A stretch of DNA of 64,000 nucleotides from Prostheceraeus crozeri (taxonomy: Eukaryota > Platyhelminthes > Polycladida > Euryleptidae), in NCBI GenBank assembly GCA_907163375.1, contig CAJQUW010005729.1, positions 62,001 through 126,000 on the forward strand. The letters run 5' to 3'. This document shows, piece after piece, positions 23,051 to 34,676 of the stretch (the first letter of the stretch is position 1; every line of letters begins with the position of its first letter). The translations under genes and the position numbers were made by a program. The notes beneath the pieces are model-generated. The model made no database searches and had not been told where the DNA came from. It saw only the letters and a list, made by a program, of their open reading frames with translations.

Positions 23051-23759
23051 AGTATACCTTTTTGCCACAGCTGTTGTCTCAACCAGCATAGTTGTTGGCA
23101 GTCTTTAAGTATCATCTTTAAATCAACATAATGGCTATTGGCGGACCAGTCATAGTTATTGACACATCTATTCACAACATTCTAAAATCGGCATTTCTGT
23201 TGTCAAAACCAGCACAGTTGTTGGCAGTAGTTCAGATATCTTCACTTGAAATGATGGATATCATGATAATCAAAAAAAGATTGGGAATCATAGGCCTAAT
23301 GCAGGGCATTCTATTCAGGTAATTTTGTGTAATGCATGTAAGAGTTGATCGTCATTGTAACTTAGAAAACAACTTAATCGCCAAGTTAATTGTTAACTTG
23401 CAATTCATGCTTAGTTTTCCAAACAGGACGGTTTTTTTATCTACTTTGGTGTATATGAATTATCAAGGTAGCATTTTAATTTTTCACGTTCATTAAGCGT
23501 TTCCATCCATATACCGAAGAAAATATGATGGATCATTTTTGCTTCATTTTGTAAATTCCACTTTCAGGGATGACGAAAAGTAGATGCACGTGCATGAGGT
23601 GTTTTCAAAAAGAGTTTATCATACATTTCAATGCTAATAGCAAATGGCTTCGAAGTAAGTTTCCATTCCACAAAACACTATATGAGACAAGACTGATTAT
23701 GATTCGGATTACTCTCTTTTAATTTGACTCAAATACAGTTGAAATTGTAGGGTGACATT

Positions 23760-24408
23760 GAGCAAAACAGAATTAGGAAAGAGATCGGACCATTTTCAAC
23801 TCAATATGAAATTGCCATAGCAGAATCCAAAAGCTAGTCAAAAAAGACAAATCAAAACAAAAAGAAGAAAACATTGAAGAATTCAATAATATGCCACCAC
23901 ATGCGCTGCACCATGCTGCCTTGAAGAAGCTAAAAGCGAAGCCAAAATTCATCAGCTGGGGCATAAGAGATGACCATGGTAATATCCTAACCAATAAAGA
24001 GGACATTCTCGAACGTTGGCCAAAGTTCTAGGCCTACGAAGACCTTTATAAAGACAAAGTCAATCCAATACATGTTCAAGATTCGCCGTGCGATGACATC
24101 AAACCCGCCTTATGGTGCGAAATCACCTCAGCGATTAGCAAAATGAGGAACGGGAAAAGTCCTGGCATTGACAGTATCTATTCTGAATTCCTGAAAGCTA
24201 GCGGCGAACCAATAGTCAATGCCCTGTTGGTTATTCAATGCTATCCTCTCAACAGGCAAACCTTCAAAGAGGCTCTCATAGTTGCCATTTACAAAAAGAA
24301 CATCAGACTAGACTGCAGCAATTGTCGCCCGATAAGCCTTTTAAGTCATGTACACAAGTTGTTCATGAAAGTCATGCCCCACGTCCTTAACAAAAAAACG
24401 CATTTTTA
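23760..24408 (+). pseudogene. Non-LTR reverse transcriptase fragment
   Basis: A piece of a retrotransposon polymerase. Across a stop near 24029 the frame encodes a linker region (ALHHAALKKLKAKPKFISWG), then RNGKSPGIDSIYSEFLKASG and CSNCRPISLLSHVHKLFMKV. These are the fingers-region blocks of non-LTR reverse transcriptases. The catalytic YADD block and everything after about 24408 are missing or scrambled. The wording of SPGID and RPISLLSHV differs from LINE-A and LINE-C, so this is another family, perhaps RTE-like. That clade call is tentative. Confidence 0.7.
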
Positions 24409-24937
24409 GCAATGGAAATTATCTGTGAAAGCGTCATAAAGTTCACCCACGAAAGGATGATCACGATAAGCAAATTCGTTTTCCTTGATGTAATAATGAA
24501 CTCAACGTTCCAGCACGATGAAAAATCCATTGCCATGCATGCTCTAGCAAAAATATGACAACCAATCCAATAGGAGAATGCATTTATAGGCGTCAGTTTA
24601 AGTAACTAAGCAGGAAAGACACTCAAAAGAAGCGAAGATTTCAACCTCATTGACAGTTTACCTGGCCCACTCTCAGCCCTGCTTTTCAAACGCATTGTAC
24701 AAATTTTTTTATAGTCCAGCTTCACTGTATCAGATAGTCTCGATTATAGAGACGAATTTTCTACAGCGAATTATTCATTGACAACAAGTATGCTGGTTGT
24801 GCCAACAACTATGCCAGTTTTGAAGGCTTAGAATTCTCTCTTTGTCAAATGAATGCTATGACGTGCAAATATTTCCATTAGATATAAGAATGACGCAGTG
24901 ATCATAGAGCTTGTAGAAATCTTGTATTGCCAACAAC

Positions 24938-25193
24938 CATAGAAATCGACAACAATAAAACCTCTAGAACGGAGGTTCAGCTTCATGCAATACACAATAG
25001 TGGCACATAAATCGCACGCATTTTCACTTAGATACACCTGTCAACGGCTGTATCATAGGGTTAGAGTCAGTCACATGTGTAAATCTGAGCTTTTCATTGG
25101 TCATTCATGCCCCAACTTAGTTCCCCCGGATGTGCCGCGACCTTGAGTCAATTTCCTTTCTAGTCAACTTCAGATAAACAATCTATTTCTATG
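24938..25193 (-). mobile_element. M2 MITE with perfect 8-bp TSD
   Basis: A 256-bp element flanked by CCAACAAC at 24930-24937 and 25194-25201. The ends are CATAGAAATCGACAAC and AATCTATTTCTATG. It has the same length as the copies at 38081 and 41046 and runs in the opposite orientation. Subterminal sequences TCTAGAACGG and CTTTCTAGTC form a second, inner inverted repeat. No coding capacity. Confidence 0.9.
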
Positions 25194-25235
25194 CCAACAA
25201 CTGTGCCGGTTGAGACAACAACTATGACAAAAGGT

Positions 25236-25315
25236 ATAATCATGCCTAGCTTTTTCAAGCATCAATGATCCTCGGCTGTACGACTCATTGATGCTTTCAA
25301 AATCTAGGCATGATT
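25236..25315. repeat. Variable-arm hairpin
   Basis: AATCATGCCTAG, then CAAGCATCAATGA at the left, pairs with TCATTGATGCTT, then CTAGGCATGATT at the right, around a GC-rich loop TCCTCGGCTGTACGAC. The arms have no resemblance to those of the hairpin at 3138, although both precede a copy of the same repeat. Confidence 0.75.
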
Positions 25316-25319
25316 GATA

Positions 25320-25605
25320 TATTCTAGGAGTCCATGCCTGAACCAGGGATGTCTATGAAACATAGAAAGTGTTTTTCGCACCTTCATGCATCCCTGCCTG
25401 AACTGTCATGGATTAAAAGATACTTGTGACGTAGTCCATAGATGTCGATGAACGAGTAATAGCATTGAAATGATCATGTTTGAAATAGACATGAAAATGG
25501 ATGGCTTAAATGGGAAGGTGTAGCTCCATTGAAAATATATATATGAAATTGGCGGGCATTTATGCCCGGTAACCTTGATGGAATGCTATGATGCGAAGCC
25601 ATGAA
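25320..25605 (+). repeat. Dispersed repeat, copy 2
   Basis: Collinear with 3255-3535. Starts near CATGCCTGAACCAGGG and contains GACGTAGTCCATAGATGTCG and GGCGGGCATTTATGCCCGG, itself a small perfect hairpin where copy 1 has a diverged version. No coding capacity. Confidence 0.75.
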
Positions 25606-25942
25606 TTCTCATTCTGATTTGAAAACATATGAAACGCCCGACCATTTAAATTGTGTGAAATGAAAGTTTGGAAATTTGGAGAAGCATGAAATGAAAGTTT
25701 TTGCCACTTTTCATGAGTCGTACTGAATGCCATATTCCGGCAATTGTGAAATCCTCTACCTTTACTGATTATCTTCGCTTTAGTGCAATGATCGATTAAA
25801 TGAAACTGCATTCATTTGGACAAGAAATATATGTACAACTGTACACTGTTCAACACAATTTCCCTGTTTTCGCAAATTGATAATTTGCTCATGTCATAAA
25901 ATCATCACTCTCGAGATTTAGCGTGAAACAAGGTCCTTGACT

Positions 25943-26975
25943 ATGCCAAGTAAAATGCCATTTACAGAGACTGTGCCTGCGATCGTTTCTGATTCGTCAA
26001 ACAAGGATGCAATGATAAAATATTCGCAAGCTGCTGAATTGTCACCCGAAGAAAGATGAGCCATTTCATGCATTGAGAGATTCATTAAAGATATATATAA
26101 ATTAGTATTTGGAGGTGGAAAGTTCCATGCGATGAAGATGCTGGATCGACGCCGGATCTCTCCATGGGTCTATATAGCACGGGCTATCTCTGGATTCCTT
26201 GTGAAATCGTTGAGAAATTATTTCCAAGATGACATTTACGTTGGATCCTACCACAAATGTTACTACAGATGATTTGCAGAAACTGTTCTTGATAACTTCA
26301 CGGCTTCATCATGCAGCTGAGGTGATTAGTGCTGCCTGCGTAGTGCATGATATCCCGGTGATTTGCAACGTTGTTTTGCCTTTTTTGTCCAAATCATGAT
26401 AATTTCAAGACCGGCAATTCATTTTCAAGAACTTCACTGATTCTGATATATTTGATCCTGTCCACAACTTTAGAAACATTAACAATAATTGGACATCCAA
26501 AACTGTGTTTGAATTTTCAAGCTCTCAAAATCCAAATGTGACTGATTAATGCAGCTGATATTTCCAATGCTCGCAAGCGGTTTGCTAAAGAGTCCGCACT
26601 CGCTGTCAGAATTTCATATAAACTGAATCACCGAGTATTAGAAACACGAAATATCCCCTGCAGCCCCAGTATTTGATGAGTCCAACATTACTGCGCCGCA
26701 GCAGTACGATTTGACAGAAGGATTCATTAGAGCTAATCAACATGGCATTGACCATATGGAATACAATGCCATCTTTAAGAGCGAAGATAATCAACTTCTA
26801 GAAGCGACATTCAGGCAAAGTACAAGATTGCAGCTTTAGCGAACTTGGCAGCTATTGATGGATTGCTTCTCAAGAGATGCCTTGCTGTGTTCCTGTGTTG
26901 AATAGCCGCCAACTTGCATGCTTTGAAAAGAAATGGATAATGAGAACTGAGAGAAATTCGGGTCCACATAAATAA
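25943..26975 (+). pseudogene. Decayed intronless ORF of unknown family
   Basis: About 1030 bp in which protein-like translation runs almost without a gap but jumps between frames. The ATG is at 25943. The first frame is open to a TGA at 26057-26059 and continues past it. Near 26215-26230 the coding sense moves to a second frame (segment with RLHHAAEVISAACVV), broken by two stops at 26397-26402. Later segments carry FTDSDIFDPVHNF, RKRFAKESALAVRISYKL, FIRANQHGIDHMEYNAIF and YKIAALANLAAIDGLL, each after a further frameshift, ending at a TAA at 26973-26975. At least five frameshifts and several stops show it is dead. No splice sites are needed, so it derives from an intronless source such as a retrocopy, a mobile element or an old viral insertion. 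I do not recognise the family. Confidence 0.6.
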
Positions 26976-27009
26976 TATTCATAATCGTCTGGAAATTAAA
27001 TCATGATAA

Positions 27010-27112
27010 TAAAAAGAGTGCACATTTTTCTAATATAAATATATAACGCAGTATAAATATCAATAATATTTATTACTATGTATATTAATATATAAATATT
27101 AATAAATAAAAA
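27010..27112. repeat. AT-rich low-complexity tract
   Basis: Almost pure A and T with repeated ATATAAATAT and AATATTAATA units. The surrounding 26976-27650 contains no gene that I can support. Confidence 0.6.
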
Positions 27113-27650
27113 GAACGCAGGCCGTTTGCACAACCCGAACGAAAGCATCATGATGAAAAAGAGCTTTACTAGCTATGGTAAAGAGAATGCGGCAAATGAT
27201 GTGTGCGGTACTTGCTTCTACATGAATATGACAATTTATCAGATATTTCATGCATTTATTTTTGTTACTGACGTCTTTCAACGCATGCAAATTGTAAATC
27301 GTGAAATTGTCGCAAAATCTTATCTAATCAGCAGATAATTGAATGAAGAAAATCATCAATATGCAAACAAATTGCGATTTGTACTGCTTGAGAAGTCCGA
27401 TGTGTTGCAGCGTCATTAGTTTCCGGCTAGTGTCTGCCTTGCCGCAGTTGTCCATGTTTTTCACCATGGAGGAGATTTATTTGTAGCTCAGGTGATCTTC
27501 TATTTTGCAGTTGTGTTTGTATTTTACCACTTCATTTATTATTCATAACATCAAAGTGGCTTAATTACACTGATAAATTGTGATCCTCATGCGACAGTTG
27601 ATGTGAAGATGCGGAGACGAACAGAAAAAAGAAACATTGTCCATAAATAA

Positions 27651-28020
27651 TTAGTTAGATGATGAGCTTGTAAATGAACCTACACATAAATCCGACACTC
27701 CATAGTAAAAAGGACTAGAGCGAACATGTACATTGAAAGCAATATTTAGTCGTGGACATTGGTTGTCATGACGACGGCACAAATGCCTTGGTAGTGTACT
27801 TTGCAAAGATTCCCGGTTATCCAATTTCTCTATAGAAGAAAGATAAAGAGAGCGAAAATTTTCAAATTTAATTCTTACATAAGGTCGCATAAAGCATATG
27901 GCATTTGATAAAATGTGACCAATGGCTTCTGAAACTGTTTCTAAGCTATCGACAGGCAGAATTTCATTGTCTAATCGGTTTGTCATAGACTCATAACGCT
28001 CCATTTCTGCCCCAGATTGC
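27651..28020 (-). CDS. Possible terminal exon, unknown protein
   Basis: On the minus strand an open frame of about 123 codons follows a 3' splice-like sequence, CTTCTGTCTAAATGCAG, and ends at a TAA (27651-27653). The first 70 residues are protein-like and mostly helical in composition (GAEMERYESMTNRLDNEILP, then SEAIGHILSNAICFMRPYV). The last part is serine-rich. About 55 bp upstream, GGTAAGTTGAC would be a matching donor for a very short intron. No domain is recognised and no polyadenylation signal is clear. It may be a real exon, a decayed gene or a chance ORF. Confidence 0.3.
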
Positions 28021-28387
28021 TGCATTTAGACAGAAGTTCATGACTTGGGTAGGAAGCATTCTTTGTCAACTTACCCGAACGTTCTTTATCTGCGAGTATG
28101 TGTTCTGTTTTCTATTTTAGTTGTAGCTAACTTCATGATTGACTTTCTGTTGCTATTGCTATGATAGAGAGATGGACTTCTCTGACAGAAGTTACAACAT
28201 AAGTTTTTACCTAGCTTGCTTAATTATGTAGTTGTCATGACACCCACTGTTCGGAAATCCTGGATGCACCTATAATTAAAGCGAAGATGCTGTTCCACTT
28301 TTAAATCGGGTTTTCAATGAAACTCTATTGAATTCTAATCTTGAATTAGCTTCGGGTAATCAAAACCTGGAAACTTTCATTCGATAG

Positions 28388-28675
28388 CTCTTCACTTCAG
28401 ACTCCTAATGCATGTATCACTGTACTTGGCATCGTCTTTAATGAAAAGTTTACTTGGAATACTCATGTACAGACCATGTGTAAGAGGGCATCTTCCAAAA
28501 TGTTCGTCTTGCGCCAACTGCACGATTTTCTGGATTAGGAGAAATGTCTTAGTTCGCTGGGTGAGCCTGAGGAGCATGCCGATGTGGCTTCATTGTATGC
28601 TGACTTGAACGTTGGCCTATCAGAAAAAAATCGACAAGATTCATTCTATTATCTGCAGATAATAATAATTCATTC
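28388..28675 (+). pseudogene. LINE-E fragment, C-terminal end of an ORF2
   Basis: The frame encodes VLGIVFNEKFTWNTHVQTM followed by CKRASSKMFVLRQL. This corresponds to ILGVIVSNDLKWNKHF and RRLHLLRAL downstream of the catalytic motif in LINE-A. One stop follows (near FLD). The stretch ends near an AATAATAAT tract that may be a decayed tail. It is a 5'-truncated LINE copy of the same group. Confidence 0.7.
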
Positions 28676-29694
28676 AAATGACTGTAGTAGCTAAAGCTTA
28701 TTTCTTAACATTCTTAACATGGATTTCAATAGGGCCTACTTTAAAACAAGCCTTCGCAAAGTAATTTTGATGATAGTGAATGTCCTATAATTCCAGTCGA
28801 TGACTTATTTGCATGATAAATTATGATATTAGGCCTATCACCTCTTCTTTCGATCCGTGTTATCGCGTTGCGTACTTGTATATCTCATCTGCCAAATCTC
28901 GTTCATTGTACATAACCATTTTATCACTCATATCATCATGAATGCTTCATCGTGTTCCAAATTGGAAATAAAGGTTTTGATTTTTGACTATTATAATGAT
29001 GTCCCATTTGTGCCTCTCTCATGTCATAGGAAGATCATCGCTCATCGCCTTTTTTAGACGTTAATTTACGACGCCACTCAACCACTCCACATCTTGAGTT
29101 TCCTATTGAAACATTCGCGGTCAAACTTCAACTTCCAATTTCAAAAATTCCTCTACGATCAAGAAAATTTATCATTTCTATGTCGAAATTATTTAATAAA
29201 CGTTTGTTACTTTTTTCTCCACGCTTGACTTTCCAGACTTCTTGTGCTCTTCTTAAATGTTGAGAACAGTGTCTTATGTTCATCACTTCTACATGCATGT
29301 TGCGTTTCTTTGTTAGCCCCACTATTTCCATCATTGGGGCCACCAGCATCTTGAAAAATAGTCATCATTATTACTAACTAGCCCAATTCTGCAAGACATT
29401 CGGCAGGGAATTATTAAATCAAACATAGTGTAGAAAAAATCCAGTTTGGTATGCTTGTGTTCTTCTTTTAAATGACTATGGATATGTGTTTGTCTGTGTC
29501 TAGGTGCAAATGCAAAGATTGGTGGAAAAGATGATCTCTCTCTTTCTGTCGCTTGATGTTCGCGTTTTTTATTCCTTTACACCACAGCAAGTTCAGTTAC
29601 TGAGTCAAGACGCAAACAAGCGCACGAATTTCGATTTTAATAAGTATTTTTATATTTCACAGTTCCATAATCTCTATGATAACTGCTTCCATAA

Positions 29695-30692
29695 TGTAGC
29701 ATTATATGATGGATTTTTAGGGCAGTAATATCAGACATAGACGAGGCTGCGTTAGCAGCCAAGACTGTCTGATATTTCTGCCCGCAAAATCCATGATGCA
29801 GTGCTATTGTATGTAGCTCTTGAGAAGTCTATGAATATTGCAATTCTTGATCACTTTTGATCACAGATAATGGAGAGATGAAGAATAATGAAGTCTTTGA
29901 TTGACTTTTATTGAAGTCTATGAAAGTTTGCTCTCTCAATAGATGGTAATTCATGAAAAGTTTGAAAGTCTATGAATGTTTGCAATGTGGATAGATTTGA
30001 AATTCAGATTTCTATCTAAAAATTTGAAATATCAGTTTACCAATTCATTCATTAAGGGATTCTCAAGCTGGAGTCACAGACGACGGTTTATGGCTATCTG
30101 GTGCGTTGAGAATTCTATGTGAAATTGGCGGGCATATAGTGATGCATTGTATTTCACTCTCGATGGCTTTGGAAGTCACAGAAATGATTGAAATGAGTTT
30201 GAAATGCATTATTGTCCGGTATTGGAGGGTATATAATGCACCATTAAACGCCCGCCAATTTCACATAGAATTCTCAACGCACCAGATAGCCATGAACTGT
30301 CGTCCGTCACTCCAGCTTGAAAATCCCTTAATGAATGAATTAGTGAATTGATATTTCAAATCATTTTTAGATAGAAATCTGAATTTCAAATCTATCCACA
30401 TTGCAAACATTCATAGACTTTCAAACTTTTCATGAATTACCATCTATTGAGAGAGCAAACTTTCATAGACTTCAATAAAAGTCAATCAAAGACTTCATTA
30501 TTCTTCATCTCTCCATTATCTGTGATCAAAAGTGATCAATAATTGCAATATTCATAGACTTCTCAAGAGCTACATACAATAGCACTGCATCATGGATTTT
30601 GCGGGCAGAAATATCAGACAGTCTTGGCTGCTAACGCAGCCTCGTCTATGTCTGATACTACTGCCCTAAAAATCCATGATATAATGCTACAT
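29695..30692. repeat. One-kilobase composite palindrome
   Basis: The arms, about 29695-30133 and 30249-30692, are near-perfect inverted copies of about 440 bp around a 115-bp centre. Each arm contains its own hairpin. The left one (29699-29803) is TGATGGATTTTTAGGGCAG, TATCAGACA, loop CGAGGCTGCGTTAGCAGCC, then TGTCTGATA and CTGCCCGCAAAATCCATGAT. The centre is also self-complementary at its edges (GAAATTGGCGGGCAT and ATGCCC-like partner GCCCGCCAATTTC). No protein is encoded. Such similarity between arms implies recent formation or ongoing correction. Confidence 0.85.
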
Positions 30693-31039
30693 TATGCCGG
30701 GCAATAATGCATTTCAAACTCATTTCAATCATTTCTGTGACCTCCAAAGCCATCGAGAGTGAAATACAATAAAATTTCTGCTTTTATTTAAAAAATGCTT
30801 GGATTTCAAGGAGTGCAATAAACCGTCTTCTTTCCACTCCTTCATTGAAATACATTAGCACATAGAAATTTTCTCATCCTCTAAGTCGGTAAATTCTACA
30901 TGGAAATCTCAAGAAATGCCGTTGATATCTGCAATTCCATAACAAATAGAGGAAGATTTTTAACAGCATAAAATTCATGTAAGAATTCAATGGAATCATT
31001 GTGGTCATAGATATCTGCGGATCCTGTGAAATATATACG

Positions 31040-31370
31040 ATGAGTATCTGGTGCGTTGAGAATTCTATGTGAAATTTGCTGACATATAGTGGTGTATTGT
31101 ATTTCACTCTCTATGGTTTTGGAGGTCACAGAAATGATTGAAATGAGTTTGAAATGCATTATTACCCGGCATTGGAGGGTATATAATGCACCATTATATG
31201 CCCGCCAATTTCACATAGAATTCTCAACGCACCAGATAGCCATGAACCGTCGTCCGTCACTCCAGCTAGAGAACCCATTAATGAATGAATTGGTAAACTG
31301 ATATTTCAAATCATTTTTAGATAGAAATCTGAATTCAAATCTATTCACATTTGCAAACATTCATAGATTA
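31040..31370 (+). repeat. Partial copy of the palindrome centre and right arm
   Basis: Direct repeat of about 30097-30410: CTGGTGCGTTGAGAATTCTA, GAAATGCATTATTACCCGGC, TATATGCCCGCCAATTTCAC and onwards to AAACATTCATAGA. The spacing from the first copy is about 960 bp. From 31380 to about 32420 there is no gene or repeat that I can support. Confidence 0.8.
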
Positions 31371-32419
31371 ATAGTGAAATATAAAGTTAGTTGTGCAACT
31401 CGTGCGAAGATATCGGTCTTAATTGCATTATTCTCGATCGTACATAAGCATGTTGATCTCGAAAAATGCAATGAAGATGAATTATTTGCACTTGTTGGAA
31501 ATAACTATTCCCTTCATCCTTTCCTATATTCATAGATATCCTCGTGTGAATCTATTTTGAATCCATCTTATCTTCTCCATCATTGTCTTAATCAAGACAT
31601 CTTGTAATCAGTTTGAGGCACAGGTGATTTCCGTGCTCGATCTTTGCAAATCCACGATTGAGTGGACGTTGAAAATAATTCTATTGAATGTTTTCCGCAG
31701 TCGCCTGAATGATAATATGGAATGGCAGGAATTTTAATTCGAGACACTAAATATTTCCATCCATCCAAGTCATCAGGAAGAGAAAACATTTCTACAAGCG
31801 ATGAAGATGTTTCGCCTGCCGTGAACAAAGTATGACTGGAACATGAAGAAATATGTTATCGCTGCATATTTCGAAAGTGACAGAGATGTTGAAATTTTGT
31901 ATTGTGTTGTACATTGTCAATTACTTTCTTACACATTGAAAGATCCATCGGATGAGAGGCTCATGAATGATTTATAAATTTCATGTCAAATTCCATTAAT
32001 TCCATCTTGTTGAATTTACGACCCGGAGTACGTTGAAATATTTGACCAATTTAATTATGCATATAAGCAAGCACAAGTCATTTGGGGTTTCGTTTCAATG
32101 TCTCTGAATAAACATGAAATTCCCCTTAGGTAATATTTGTCGCAACATTGCATCCTTGAATAACAGTTTGAACTGTGATCTAACGGATTCGCAAAGAATT
32201 TCACCACCTTTGAGTGAGGGATGTGGATGGGGGATGAGGGACCTAAAATATGATGATATCCGCAAACTGCGTTTGAAAAAGGATTTTGAAAGGAATTGTC
32301 TTGAAATCTGCTTAGGCATACTGTAATGGGCTGAGTATTAACTTGTATTGCTTTCTGTATGTTGATGCCACACCGTGTCTGATGGATATGGTTATATTCA
32401 GGTTAAAATATATGATCTC

Positions 32420-33345
32420 TTAATTAAGCGGAAATTAAGCTGATTATCAAGGGAAATTCATGAACCGCATTATAATGGAAGTCTTCATGGCAAAGTTGAG
32501 ATCTTATCGTGCTTCTTGACTGAAATTTCAAGCTTTTAATTCAATTTTCATCGGCATGAGTTAATGATTCACTAAATGTGAGCCTCATTTCTTGTCTGAA
32601 ATATGTGAACAGTGATGTGGAGCTATTTGCATCTTTTAAACTATGCCATTTAGCATAGAAATGAAACTAATTAGCTAAGAGAATGAAAGTGGAGTTGTCA
32701 ATTTCGCATTTTGAAATATGTATTTCTATGAAAAACTTGCCTCAATAGATAGTCCTTTTACACATTGTTAATTTGACCTGTTAATTTGCCCGCCAATCAT
32801 AGAGATAAAAGTGGCATAGTTTAAAACGGTTAAAGGAGGATTCAATGATATTTACTGAGATATCTCGATTGACATCTTGTTAAAATCCCTAGGGAATTTT
32901 AACAAGATATCGACCTCATTATTTCAGTAAATATCAATGAATCCTCCTTTAACCATTACTTAAAATTAATTATGATCATCTTTTTTGACTATAATATTTT
33001 GCTCTTTCAGTGATAGGTAGCTTGTGATATGATCTTCTGTGAGAATAGTGTTCTTTAGTTAGAATATATCTTCTGAGAATACTCGTCGTAAGGCTGAGCA
33101 TTGAAATATTAGTATTTTATTCAGCAAACATTAGCAAATATTACTTCTCTGAGTCATGACACGGAGGAGTTTTAAAATACTATTATTCCTTTTGTGTTGC
33201 TGTCATGATCGGTCAATTCCGTGGCAATTTCCTCAAAACTGCAACAATTTGCTTATCTCAGATTTCAGTACTGGGTCTCAACTCGAGTTCATTTAATAAA
33301 ATCGAAACTGAGTCGCTACATCGCCTAATATACCTGTTCGATGCC
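32420..33345 (-). mobile_element. M4 element, truncated, with hairpin insertion
   Basis: On the minus strand it matches the M4 copy at 39411-40249: AATGAACTCGAG, a ATTTCAAGT-like block, CATTATAATGG with ATGAAGACTTCC-like flank, and AATTTCCGCTTAAT. The M4 left end (here at about 33345) is mutated. The right end is missing. A hairpin (32828-32954) and some other sequence interrupt the middle. An 83-codon plus-strand ORF at 33205 crosses the M4 edge and is not believed. Confidence 0.65.
32828..32954. repeat. Perfect-looking hairpin with 63-bp arms
   Basis: GGTTAAAGGAGGATTCAATG, ATATTTACTGA and TTGTTAAAATCCC at the left pair with GGGAATTTTAACAAGATATC, TCAGTAAATAT and AATCCTCCTTTAACC at the right. 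The axis is CCCTAGGG, so there is practically no loop. A few mismatches lie in the middle of the stem. It sits inside M4 sequence. Confidence 0.8.
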
Positions 33346-34281
33346 GTGACCCTAAATCACTGTCATTCATGCGACATAGCACTCGAAATAGACGGAAACA
33401 GATACATGGTGGAAATCGAATATGCTGATTTTGTCGTTTTTTTTAAACCGAGGTAATCATTTGCAACGCAGATTTCTTATTTTCTATTTCCGGTCAGAAA
33501 AACAGGTAAGAGCAAATCGTAACTCTGAGTATTGAAGGTTCTTGCTCTCTAATTTGATTAATTTAATTTTCTTGGTCTATATCATATGTTACCGGGTCTC
33601 AACTCAAATTCATTTTAAAAAATCGAAACTGTATACACATTGGAGCCAGTTCATATGGGGAATTGAAACGTCTGTGTGAAGATAGAGGAAATGGAAGAAA
33701 ATTGAGACGAACCCTTGAACAATGACTTTGCAACTCTTTTCACATACATTCTTGTAATTTCGGGCCCTAATTAACTGTCCAATGATGTTTTCGATCGCTG
33801 GCTAACGTGAAGCTCAATGCGTCTAGGAATTTCATCAGTTCCCCAATACCGGGGGATTGGTTTAATGCTAGCGTTTTTTGAATGTCTAAAACTGAAGTAT
33901 TACGAAGCTGACGTTTTAAAACGTGGAATATTATTCGTTCATCAGGAAGTCGTACCCAAAACCACATAATCGCGCTGACGTGGAATTACCCTTTCTTAGT
34001 TGAGAAAAGCTGATTCGTCGCAGAGCAACAGCGTCAAAACCAAAAGCACAGAAAAATATCAGTTACAACTCATAAATAATCAAAAAACAAATCCGGCTCA
34101 GCTCACAAAACTAAGACAAATAACCATCTTGTCAACTATTCCAAAAGTTCTCGAATGATTTATGGTCCGGAAATTGAGCGATCTTTTGTAGAAAATCAGC
34201 ATGGCATCAGGAAAAAAACATTTTTTGATAAAAATATTTTTTTCGAAAAGTATTGGCCTTTTTGTCAATATTATTGTATAT

Positions 34282-34676
34282 ACACTAGGTGACATGCCAC
34301 GCGTAATTACGGAACACCCCAACCATCCCTGGTTAAGGACATTCTATTCTTCTACCCGCGCACATGCGCGCTGCACTAAGAGTCAGAAATCACTTGATCT
34401 GATGCAGTTAAAACATGGGGAATGTTTATGAATACGCGCGGGCGAGCGTTTATAGTTTGCGCGTCGTCTACGGTTGTCTGCGTTGCCGCTTGAACCACGG
34501 ATGAACCGCTAATCATGTTCTGTCTTCACTGAGCATGAAATTGAGGTCCTATCACATTGTTTAGCCTCTGATACATGCAGACACATGAGATGGAAAGTCT
34601 TTATAACAGGACTGCCGACATATGTTTAGGGTCATGTGTAATTACGTGTAATTGAGCGTGGCATCTCACCTAGTGT
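34282..34676. mobile_element. MITE with TIR ACACTAGGTGA
   Basis: Left end ACACTAGGTGACATGCCACG and right end CGTGGCATCTCACCTAGTGT are inverted over about 20 bp with one difference, and an inner TAATTACG is also mirrored. The length is about 395 bp. No clear target duplication is seen, so the superfamily is open. The interior contains a CG-rich stretch (CCGCGCACATGCGCGC) but no coding frame. The flanks 33350-34281 and 34677-35430 hold no gene that I can support. Confidence 0.65.

Noticed and set aside
30106-31301. Repeated 70-81 codon ORFs ending in the same residues
   Set aside because: They come from the palindrome centre and its direct copy, not from a duplicated gene.
33205-33456. 83-codon ORF
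   Set aside because: The first part is the M4 element read on the opposite strand; the frame spans the element edge.
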